Origin: Thermoguttaceae bacterium
GTDB lineage: Bacteria > Planctomycetota > Planctomycetia > Pirellulales > Thermoguttaceae
Reading direction: 5' to 3'
Assembly: GCA_017454585.1 (NCBI GenBank)
Contig: JAFTCU010000176.1
Coordinates: forward strand, 1 to 8,918
Length of the DNA stretch: 8,918 nt
Numbering within the stretch: the stretch's first letter is position 1; each line of letters opens with the position of its first letter. Made by a program: the position numbers and the translations under genes. The notes under the pieces are model-generated. The model did not search any database. It had not been told where the DNA came from and worked only from the letters and a program-made list of their open reading frames with translations. Shown one piece after another: positions 1-5,192 of this stretch.

Positions 1-225
1 AAAGCTCAGAAAGCCAAAGCTCAAAAAGCCAAAGCTCAGAAAGCCAAAGCTCAGAAAGCCAAAGCTCAAAAAGCCAAAGCTCAAAAAGCCAAAGCTCAGA
101 AAGCCAAAGCTCAAAAAGCAAAAGCTCAAAAAGCAAAAGCCCAAAAAGCCAAAGCTCAGAAAGCCAAAGCCCAAAAAGCCAAAGCTCAAAAAGCCAAAGC
201 TCAAAAAGCCAAAGCTCAAAAAGTA
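1..225 (+). repeat. Tandem array of fifteen 15-base units coding KAQKA
   Basis: The consensus unit is AAAGCTCARAAAGCC. Units vary at base 6 (T or C), base 9 (G or A) and base 15 (C or A), all third codon positions. Only the last unit, ending GTA, changes the protein. There is no length variation among the fifteen units. A sixteenth block at 226-240 (KAPKA) is a diverged unit. The array continues beyond the left edge, so the total copy number is unknown. Such arrays expand and contract by slippage and are easily collapsed in assembly. Confidence 0.95.
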
Positions 226-282
226 AAGGCGCCGAAAGCCAAGGACAAGAAAGCCGATGGCAAAAAAGAAAAGGCCAAGTAG
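1..282 (+). CDS. Lysine-rich KAQKA-repeat protein, C-terminal part (start lies before the window)
   Basis: The frame is open from the first base and ends at TAG 280-282, giving 93 residues. The visible protein is fifteen tandem pentapeptides KAQKA (the last is KAQKV), one degenerate unit KAPKA, and a lysine-rich tail ending KKADGKKEKAK. It carries about two lysines per five residues and almost no acidic residues until the tail. Such tails bind nucleic acids or other polyanions in histone H1-like proteins, HU extensions and some surface adhesins, so a nucleoid-associated or RNA-binding protein is plausible, but the domain that would decide is outside the window. The repeat units differ almost only at third codon positions, which supports that this frame is translated. 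A hairpin terminator follows about 50 bases downstream. The reading frame is near certain; the function is unknown. Confidence 0.8.
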   Translation, partial: KAQKAKAQKAKAQKAKAQKAKAQKAKAQKAKAQKAKAQKAKAQKAKAQKAKAQKAKAQKAKAQKAKAQKAKAQKVKAPKAKDKKADGKKEKAK

Positions 283-335
283 CGTTTTCGCAGTTGTAAC
301 GCGAAACCCTGTATAGGGCTTCAGAACCGAATCCA

Positions 336-372
336 CCCCCCGCCCCTCACAAAAGAGACGGGGGTTTTCTTT
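336..372 (+). terminator. Rho-independent terminator after the KAQKA gene
   Basis: The left arm CCCCCG (337-342) pairs with CGGGGG (359-364). Inside it, CTC (346-348) pairs with GAG (355-357) after a small internal loop, closing on the loop ACAAAA. TTTTCTTT follows directly at 365-372. Its place about 50 bases after the stop at 282 fits termination of that gene. Confidence 0.75.
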
Positions 373-461
373 GAAATATCTTTCGGCATACTCCCGATAT
401 ACGATGAGAATACGATCACCCTACTAAGAGTGGTCTTCAGCCCGATTTTCCAGTAACCCCC

Positions 462-489
462 TTGACAGCCTGATTTTTTATATTAAGAT
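462..489 (+). promoter_or_regulatory. Sigma70-type promoter for the secreted repeat-protein gene
   Basis: A perfect -35 box TTGACA (462-467) is followed after 16 bases by TAAGAT (484-489), a four-of-six match to the -10 box. Transcription would begin near 496, leaving a leader of about 60 bases before the ATG at 558. The 8-base palindrome CCGGCCGG (507-514) lies just after the predicted start and could be an operator, though it may be chance. Confidence 0.5.
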
Positions 490-557
490 TAGGTTTATTA
501 CAACGTCCGGCCGGCACTGTTCCATTTATCTTATCCACGGAATGAAGGGATCGTTTA

Positions 558-1558
558 ATGAAGTCCAAGGCGGTAAATCGTAAAATGAGAAATGGTCTTT
601 TTTTAATTGTTACCAAACTGTTCGTTGTTTGGAGTATCGCTTCGGTCGTTCAGGCTGATGTGACAGAAATCGCTTGCCCGACTTTTCCGTCAGAGGTCCA
701 GCTCGTGTGAACCAAAATTACAGGAATATCTTCGGCATTCCCGTATTTTGAGTGGTCGCACAGCTTGGAAGATAATGGTGAAAACTGGCAATACTCCGGT
801 CTTTGCTGCAATGAGGACGGCGATTTTATCCGCTTCCCGGATGGCAGAAATATCTGGATTTCTGGTCCGAAATGTACCATGGAAGAAAAAGACAGGATTT
901 TCAGGAGGGAACAGAAACGCCGCCTGGCCGAATTGCAGAAGAAGTTCAGGAAAAAATGGGACGCTTTGGAAATGCTGGTTTCTGAAGATGAGGAGAATGT
1001 CGCTTTCATAGCTGCGAGAGGGGAAAAACGTTACTTCTACGAAACGAAAGATGGGAAACTAACTCTGTTACAGAAGGTTAAAAACTGCTTGCTAAAGGCG
1101 GCATTCTCAATGATCTTGCCCATCTTCGCAAATCGCCTTACGATTATTTGATCTATGCGTTCGACGGCAGAAATGCCACGATCACAAGTTCTAATGGAGA
1201 CGTATTTAGTTACGAGAACGCGTACTGGAACGGGATTTCTGAAAATTGCGAAAAATGGTCCCTCTGCGTTTTCAACCCGGAAAATCCCTGTGGTGATACA
1301 TTTTTGCTTCTGAGTGACGGCCAGAAATTGGGACCGTTTGCGAACATTGGCAATGTTTTTTTCAGGCACGACGCATCATCGTGGGCTGCGGTGGTTCAAA
1401 CGAAGGAGGACAGACGCTATACCGTCCTTTATAATGGGATTCCCGGCCCAAAATACGATAACATTCTCCGCCTTGAATCATATCCTGAATCGGACCATTG
1501 CCATACTTATGGGTTGCGGGACGGGAAATGGTATCGAATTAATATTCAACTGGATTGA
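558..1558 (+). pseudogene. Secreted beta-propeller-like repeat protein, broken by an in-frame TGA and a frameshift
   Basis: The gene starts at ATG 558, seven bases after AAGGGA (545-550). The first 34 or so residues form a signal peptide: basic MKSKAVNRKMRNG, a hydrophobic stretch to VVWSIASVVQA, then mature DVTEIACP. After 50 codons the frame meets TGA (708-710). The same frame continues with good protein sequence (TKITGISSAFPYFEW) through a charged, probably helical stretch around EQKRRLAELQKKFRKKW. Near 1080-1084 it shifts by one base at a run of five A; adding one A joins QKV to KKLLAKGGILNDL and restores a frame ending at TGA 1556-1558. The repaired protein would be about 333 residues. 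Repeated segments with DG turns, including VLYNGIPGPKYDNI, resemble the 'VVVDGKEGPAYDGI'-type strands of WD40/TolB-like repeat proteins. That family link is from memory and moderate. Sequencing error is an alternative to true decay. Function is unknown. Confidence 0.7.
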
Positions 1559-1793
1559 TGGGACTCCGTTTTCAAAATAAACTCAAATCAGGATGTTTTT
1601 GGAACTTCCCTCCAATACAATTTTTGAGCTTATATGGGGGGATTTTCTGAAAAAATTTGTCTGACGGTCTTGATTGCTGTTGTCTGCAAGATGGCGATGG
1701 TTTCAGCGGAAAATTAAACCAGGACCTCCGGGATACATTTTGACGATTCCGCCCTTCAAAGTCTCTAATAATCTGGTTTTTTGAAAAATTCTC

Positions 1794-1802
1794 TGGTATA
1801 AT
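1794..1802 (+). promoter_or_regulatory. Extended -10 promoter motif TGGTATAAT
   Basis: TGG directly before a perfect TATAAT (1797-1802) is the extended -10 form that can work without a good -35 box. At the usual distance upstream there is only TGGTTT. A transcript from here would start near 1809 and run into the palindrome at 1887. No clear gene follows, so activity is uncertain in an AT-rich region where such motifs arise by chance. Confidence 0.3.
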
Positions 1803-1886
1803 AATATGCAAACGAAAAGAAGACACCAAATGACAAAAAATTTACATTCAACTGTCAACTTTTCGCTTGCACTTGCCCACTGACCT

Positions 1887-1898
1887 GTTATTAATAAC
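1887..1898. promoter_or_regulatory. Perfect 12-base palindrome GTTATTAATAAC, possible operator
   Basis: The sequence equals its own reverse complement. It is flanked by a second inverted pair, ACTGA (1879-1883) and TCAGT (1908-1912), though their centre is offset from that of the palindrome. It lies about 105 bases before the consensus promoter at 2004, a position open to a dimeric regulator. No regulator gene is present in the window. Confidence 0.3.
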
Positions 1899-2003
1899 CA
1901 ATTTTCGTCAGTCCCCCATCAAAAGTCGACCAAAACAGCAACCTTTATTCTAAAAATTTCACGAAATCTTCCCCACTGCCTTTCCCGCGCGAAAATCGGA
2001 CCC

Positions 2004-2032
2004 TTGACAACGTGTTTTCTTAATATTATAAT
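2004..2032 (+). promoter_or_regulatory. Perfect-consensus sigma70 promoter
   Basis: TTGACA (2004-2009) and TATAAT (2027-2032) are both perfect and separated by the optimal 17 bases. Transcription should start near 2039-2040. The first gene downstream on this strand is the flavin reductase-like gene at 2341, so the promoter probably drives that gene and the acetyltransferase through a leader of about 300 bases. It could instead make a short non-coding RNA. Confidence 0.75.
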
Positions 2033-2039
2033 GGGCCTT

Positions 2040-2340
2040 ATCATTCCTTCCGAAAGAAAACCCTTTCGAATGAAAGTGCAGCGAGCCATGACAGCCGACG
2101 AACTTTATCCGGCAAGGATAATACGAACGTGCGTTTTGATTTATCCGCAAAGGACGCAAAGAGGGGAGAAACAGATAGTTCAACAAGTTCACAGAGTTCT
2201 TCAGAAAGGAACAAACAGTGGGTAAAAAACACTAATCATCACTGGAAACCCACGCAAAGGTGCAACTGAGGGAATGGCCGACGCTTGCGTTCGCGCCGCC
2301 GCCTCGCAGAGAAGTTTGACAAATGAAAGAATGAAATAAC
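2040..2340 (+). other. Predicted long 5' leader of the flavin reductase/acetyltransferase unit
   Basis: From the predicted start of the 2004-2032 promoter to the ATG at 2341 there are about 300 bases. Visible hairpins are CGAAAG (2051-2056) with CTTTCG (2063-2068), and GTGGGT (2218-2223) with ACCCAC (2248-2253). I could not match the leader to a known riboswitch; in particular I did not recognise the conserved elements of an FMN riboswitch, which would otherwise be the obvious guess before a flavin gene. Confidence 0.35.
2146..2259. repeat. Degraded CGCAAAG-containing intergenic repeat
   Basis: The heptamer CGCAAAG occurs at 2146-2152, 2155-2161 and 2253-2259. Between the second and third copies lies the GTTC-rich stretch GTTCAACAAGTTCACAGAG. 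The style, CGCAAAG-GA-CGCAAAG followed by TTCACAGAGTTCTT, resembles non-coding repeats I recall from intergenic regions of many environmental bacteria, where they give spurious translations with PQRTQR. That likeness is from memory. No terminal inverted repeats or target duplication are visible. Confidence 0.35.
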
Positions 2341-2946
2341 ATGAAAAAGAACCTTAAACTCCGCGCAGTAGTCGCACCTGCGCCGGTCGTCATTGCGGCC
2401 TCGTATGATGAAAAAGGCAAAGCGGACGCCTGCACGCTCGCATTCTATATGCCGTCCAGCCATTTCCCGCCGTGCGTGACGATCGGTATCAACGCCACCG
2501 CCAAGCGCAAGACACTCAAAAGCATACTTCGCTCCGGCGTGTTTACCATCGGATACCCAAGCATAGACCAGGCAGGAGAGGCCGACTGGCTCGGTATCGC
2601 CTCAAGCTGGGAACACGACAAAATCGCAGAAGTCGGCTGGACGGTTTCAAAAGGCGAAAAGACGGGCGCCCCCGTGATAAACGAATTGAAACTGACGCTT
2701 GAATGCAAGGTCGTGAATACCGTAACGGTCGGCAGCCACGTACAGATCACAGGCGAAGTCGTAAATATTCTCGCCGATGAAGAGATCGTTGACGAACGCG
2801 GCAAATACGATCTCAACAAGCTCAAACCCATCATTTACGACGAAGAAAAGCGTATTTACCTCGCCCACGGAGAAAAAGCCGCCGACGCCTTCAAAGCCGG
2901 GCTGGTATTCAGGAAAGATGATAATTGCAAGGAAACGACACCATGA
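2341..2946 (+). CDS. Flavin reductase-like FMN-binding split-barrel protein
   Basis: A 201-residue protein of the flavin reductase-like/flavoredoxin family, which binds FMN in a split beta-barrel and acts as a cytoplasmic NAD(P)H:flavin reductase or electron carrier. Family features are the N-terminal APAPVVIAASYDEKGKADA (residues 12-30), then MPSSHFPPCVTIGINATAKRKT (37-58), where PP and the following strand line the flavin site, the middle segment APVINELKLTLECKVV (110-125), and VGSHVQITGEVVNIL (130-144) with the conserved GSH and GEV. Length is normal. The ATG at 2341 is the only usable start, because an in-frame TGA lies at 2332. No strong Shine-Dalgarno sequence precedes it. There is no signal peptide. 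The 3' end overlaps the acetyltransferase gene by four bases. Members of this family are hard to assign to a substrate; the physiological partner is unknown. Confidence 0.88.
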   Translation: MKKNLKLRAVVAPAPVVIAASYDEKGKADACTLAFYMPSSHFPPCVTIGINATAKRKTLKSILRSGVFTIGYPSIDQAGEADWLGIASSWEHDKIAEVGWTVSKGEKTGAPVINELKLTLECKVVNTVTVGSHVQITGEVVNILADEEIVDERGKYDLNKLKPIIYDEEKRIYLAHGEKAADAFKAGLVFRKDDNCKETTP

Positions 2947-3425
2947 TCATACGAAAGTATCGTGAAGCCGATCTGGACGACATGATCGCCATCTGGAACG
3001 AAGTCGTCAAGGCGGGAGACGCTTTTCCGCAGGAGGAGCCGTTGACCCGCGAAACGGGCGAGGAGTTTTTCTCGTCCCAGACGCATACCGGCGTGGCGGT
3101 TGACGATGACGGCACGGTTCAGGGGCTTTACATTCTCCACCCGAACAACGTCGGGCGGTGCGGACACATCGCCAACGCCAGCTATGCGGTCCGGTCCGCT
3201 TGTCGGGGACAGCACATCGGCGAGAAACTGGTCATCGACTGCCTTGAACAGGCAAAATCCCACGGATTCGGCATCCTCCAGTTCAATGCGGTGGTCGAGG
3301 GGAATACCCATGCGCGCCACCTTTACGAACGCCTTGGTTTTACCCAGCTCGGCACGATCCCGTGCGGCTTCCGCATGAAAGACGGAACGTTCGCCAACAT
3401 CTGCCCTTATTTCCGGGAAACCTGA
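2943..3425 (+). CDS. GNAT-family N-acetyltransferase
   Basis: A 160-residue, single-domain GNAT protein expected to transfer an acetyl group from acetyl-CoA to an amine. Motif A, which holds the CoA pyrophosphate, is RGQHIG at 88-93; it has H where most members have the first G of R/QxxGxG/A. Motif B follows as NTHARHLYERLGF (121-133), with the usual Asn, Tyr and GF. The N-terminus MIIRKYREADLDDMIAIWN is typical of the family. ATG 2943 was chosen because it forms an ATGA overlap with the previous stop and is preceded, with a seven-base gap, by AAGGAAA (2929-2935). A TTG at 2925 in the same frame is less likely. The overlap implies translational coupling to the flavin reductase-like gene. The acceptor substrate cannot be told from sequence. 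Confidence 0.9.
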   Translation: MIIRKYREADLDDMIAIWNEVVKAGDAFPQEEPLTRETGEEFFSSQTHTGVAVDDDGTVQGLYILHPNNVGRCGHIANASYAVRSACRGQHIGEKLVIDCLEQAKSHGFGILQFNAVVEGNTHARHLYERLGFTQLGTIPCGFRMKDGTFANICPYFRET

Positions 3426-3506
3426 TTTAAACGTGATGTGGGATTTTTGTAATCCTTTTCGCTCCTTTACCGTCCTTTTCCCACTCGTAACTTAAAAACA
3501 AACGCC

Positions 3507-4583
3507 ATGAACAGACGTGAATTTGGAAATCGGTTGTTTCGCCTGACCGGTGCGGGAGTCGCTGCCGGGTCGTTTTTCTCCGCGCCGTACGTTTTCGGGG
3601 ACGATTCGGACGGGGCTGCCGTTGTGTCGCAGTCGGAAATGGAATCGATCTACGAGGAGGTCAAAACGCCGTACAAGTACGGGATCATTCTCGACAAGCT
3701 CAACGGTCAGCTGGTGGACTGCCCGTCGATGTTCCGGAAGGACGGCGTCTGGTACATGATCTTCATTTCCATGACCGGCGGCGTCGGTTACGAAACGTTC
3801 CTCGCCAGGAGCGACGACCTGATTAAATGGGAATATTTGGGGCCGATCCTCACGTTCCCGCAATCGGGCTGGGACGCGTGGCAGGTGGCGGGGTACGCCT
3901 CGCTGATCGACACGGCCTGGGGCGGTTCCGCGGAGATCCAGCAGTACGACGGCCGGTACTGGATGACGTACCTGGGCGGGAGTCGCAAGGGTTACGAGAC
4001 CGATCCTCTTTCGATGGGCGTGGCGTTCACCGACGATCCGACCGCCGCCAAAGAGTGGACGCGGTACGAGCAGAATCCGATTTTCTCCCCGCAGGACGAA
4101 GACGCCCGGTGGTTTGAAAAGACGACGCTGTACAAGAGCACGGTAATTTGGGACAAAGCGCAAACCCTCGGCGTGCCGTTCGTGATGTACTACAACGCCA
4201 AGCACAGCGGGGCGGAACGGATCGGCATGGCGATCTCAAAAGACATGCGGAACTGGACGCGATACGGCGCCGACCCGGTGATCGACAACCAGCGCGGCAT
4301 CTCCGGTGACCCGCAGATCGTCAAAATCGGCGATTACTGGGTCATGTTCTACTTCGGCGCGTTCTGGAAGCCGAAAGCGTTCGACACGTTTGCCGTTTCC
4401 AAAGATCTGGTCCACTGGACGAAATGGACGGGTACGGACTTGATCGCCCCCTCCGAACCGTGGGACGCGACGTACGCCCACAAGCCGTGGTGCGTCAAAG
4501 TGGACGGCGTCGTTTACCATTTCTACTGCGCCGTCGGCGACCGCGGCCGTGCCATCGCTCTGGCCACGTCGAAGAAGCTGTAA
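3507..4583 (+). CDS. Tat-exported five-bladed beta-propeller glycosidase (GH43/GH130-like)
   Basis: A 358-residue protein with a twin-arginine signal: R3-R4 in MNRREFGNRLFRLTG, then a hydrophobic stretch to about residue 30. The mature part shows five similar blades, each an acidic or basic residue followed by a 'hydrophobic-DG/GD-Y/W-aromatic' hairpin: D71-CPSMFRKDGVWYMIF, E143-IQQYDGRYWMTYLG, K210-STVIWDKAQ with PFVMYYNA, D268-PQIVKIGDYWVMFYFG and H325-KPWCVKVDGVVYHFYCA. This is the architecture of the five-bladed glycosidases (GH32, GH43, GH62, GH68, GH117, GH130). D71 sits where these families place an essential aspartate. The exact family cannot be fixed by eye, so substrate is open; arabinan, xylan or mannan fragments are possible. 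No clear Shine-Dalgarno sequence precedes the ATG. It is followed by a hairpin terminator and faces a convergent gene. Confidence 0.72.
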   Translation: MNRREFGNRLFRLTGAGVAAGSFFSAPYVFGDDSDGAAVVSQSEMESIYEEVKTPYKYGIILDKLNGQLVDCPSMFRKDGVWYMIFISMTGGVGYETFLARSDDLIKWEYLGPILTFPQSGWDAWQVAGYASLIDTAWGGSAEIQQYDGRYWMTYLGGSRKGYETDPLSMGVAFTDDPTAAKEWTRYEQNPIFSPQDEDARWFEKTTLYKSTVIWDKAQTLGVPFVMYYNAKHSGAERIGMAISKDMRNWTRYGADPVIDNQRGISGDPQIVKIGDYWVMFYFGAFWKPKAFDTFAVSKDLVHWTKWTGTDLIAPSEPWDATYAHKPWCVKVDGVVYHFYCAVGDRGRAIALATSKKL

Positions 4584-4603
4584 AGACGATGCCCCAAAAA
4601 CAA

Positions 4604-4638
4604 CGGCGGCGCATTTGATTGCGTCGCCGCGTTTCCTT
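4604..4638. terminator. Bidirectional terminator between convergent genes
   Basis: CGGCGGCGCA (4604-4613) pairs with TGCGTCGCCG (4620-4629) over ten base pairs with one G-U, closing on the loop TTTGAT. On the plus strand it is followed by CGTTTCCTTCC, a poor U-tract. On the minus strand it is followed by TTGTTTTTGGGG, a better one. It can therefore end both the glycosidase transcript (stop 4583) and the small minus-strand gene (stop 4665). Confidence 0.7.
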
Positions 4639-4664
4639 CCTGCTATCGTCGATCCATTTCAGTA

Positions 4665-4952
4665 TTAAAGGGGAATGCCGATCCCGACGGGCCCGACGCC
4701 GACGTGAAGACCAACGCCAACGCCATGACGACCAATGCCAATGCCTACACCTACATGGGGCCGAATCCGTCGGGCACGGCGCGGGGCGGGCTGATAAGCC
4801 CGTTGAGCACGGCGCGGGGCGGGTTGATAATTAGCTGTCGCGGGGGCCGGTTCAGGGCTGCCGTTTTCGGGAGTAGCGCCTTGGGCCATTGCCGAGCTGC
4901 TAAAAGCGATGCACAAGCAAACGATAATCATTGCTGCAAAAAACTTCTTCAT
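4665..4952 (-). CDS. Small secreted glycine/valine-rich protein with 11-residue repeats
   Basis: A 95-residue protein. ATG at 4952 is preferred over an upstream in-frame ATG at 5039 because AGGAGG (4961-4966 on the plus strand) sits eight bases before it and a clean signal peptide begins there: MKKFFAAMIIVCLCIAFSSS, then AMA at 21-23 with likely cleavage before Q24. The mature part has a Pro/Ala/Glu linker (24-41), two 11-residue repeats YQPAPRRAQRA and YQPAPRRARRI (42-63), and a C-terminal region (66-93) in which Gly alternates with Val or Ile, HVGVGIGIGRHGVGVG and onward. The very basic repeats and alternating small/hydrophobic tail suggest an envelope-associated or self-assembling protein, but I recognise no named family. 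It ends in IGIPL next to a shared terminator. Confidence 0.78.
   Translation of the reverse strand: MKKFFAAMIIVCLCIAFSSSAMAQGATPENGSPEPAPATANYQPAPRRAQRAYQPAPRRARRIRPHVGVGIGIGRHGVGVGLHVGVGPVGIGIPL
4764..4829 (-). repeat. Two tandem 33-base units coding YQPAPRRAxRx
   Basis: The two copies give residues 42-52 and 53-63 of the small secreted protein. On the plus strand the shared core GCACGGCGCGGGGCGGG occurs at 4774-4790 and again at 4807-4823, exactly 33 bases apart. The near identity at DNA level points to a recent duplication or to strong constraint. Confidence 0.85.
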
Positions 4953-4960
4953 TAAATCTG

Positions 4961-4966
4961 CCTCCT
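4961..4966 (-). promoter_or_regulatory. Shine-Dalgarno AGGAGG that sets the start at 4952
   Basis: CCTCCT on the plus strand is a perfect AGGAGG on the minus strand, eight bases before the ATG. It is the strongest ribosome binding site in the window and implies good expression of the small secreted protein. Confidence 0.8.
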
Positions 4967-5124
4967 GTATTGGTAGGGCTGAGTAAAACCAAACAACTAA
5001 CATTTTCCTGAATGATCGCTTGGATTCAAACCTGACCAATTGTTCATTCTATTATCAGTACGCACGGTTTGAAGAATAGTTCGCTCAAATTAACAATTAT
5101 TTTTCAATAAGCATAAAAATTCCC

Positions 5125-5172
5125 AAAAAACCGGGACGGTGGGAGACGCGAGGGGTTGACACCTTACGTCTC
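5125..5172 (-). terminator. Possible terminator after the Gfo/Idh/MocA gene
   Basis: Reading the minus strand, GAGACG and CGTCTC (5167-5172 and 5143-5148) pair around an 18-base loop. They are followed by a short hairpin ACCG-TCC-CGGT (5130-5140) and a T run (A run at 5125-5129 on the plus strand). The arrangement sits 20-70 bases after the stop at 5193. The stems are short, so this is moderate support only. Confidence 0.4.
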
Positions 5173-5192
5173 ATCGCTTTCATTGCGGATGG

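Larger units (their letters stand above)
1559..2340. other. Long AT-rich intergenic region without a convincing gene
   Basis: About 780 bases separate the broken secreted-protein gene from the flavin reductase-like gene. Short open frames on both strands show no recognisable domain, no good ribosome binding site and no plausible composition. The region holds an extended -10 motif, a 12-base palindrome, a consensus promoter, several hairpins and a degraded CGCAAAG repeat, listed separately. No tRNA, rRNA or transposase remnant was recognised. Confidence 0.6.

Noticed and set aside
1..240. CRISPR or non-coding satellite explanation for the 15-base repeats
   Set aside because: There are no spacers, the unit is a multiple of three, and variation falls on third codon positions of one open frame with a proper stop.
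708..710. Selenocysteine at the in-frame TGA
   Set aside because: The surroundings show no selenoprotein family or redox motif and no clear SECIS-like hairpin directly after the codon; Trp (TGG) is the likelier original codon.
1073..1085. Programmed -1 frameshift at GTT-AAA-AAC
   Set aside because: The heptamer T-AAA-AAC does not fit the usual X-XXY-YYZ slip pattern at the P site, and the same gene also has an in-frame TGA. A lost A in a homopolymer is simpler.
1572..1829. An 85-codon minus-strand frame in the intergenic region
   Set aside because: There is no ribosome binding site, domain or plausible composition; it looks like chance openness.
3436..3483. A terminator between the acetyltransferase and the propeller glycosidase
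   Set aside because: GTGGGA and TCCCAC can pair, but the loop is long and no T run follows. Only a weak structure could be claimed.
3492..4205. A 237-codon minus-strand open frame opposite the propeller glycosidase
   Set aside because: The plus strand has a Tat signal and five blade motifs; the minus frame is Arg/Val-rich and featureless.
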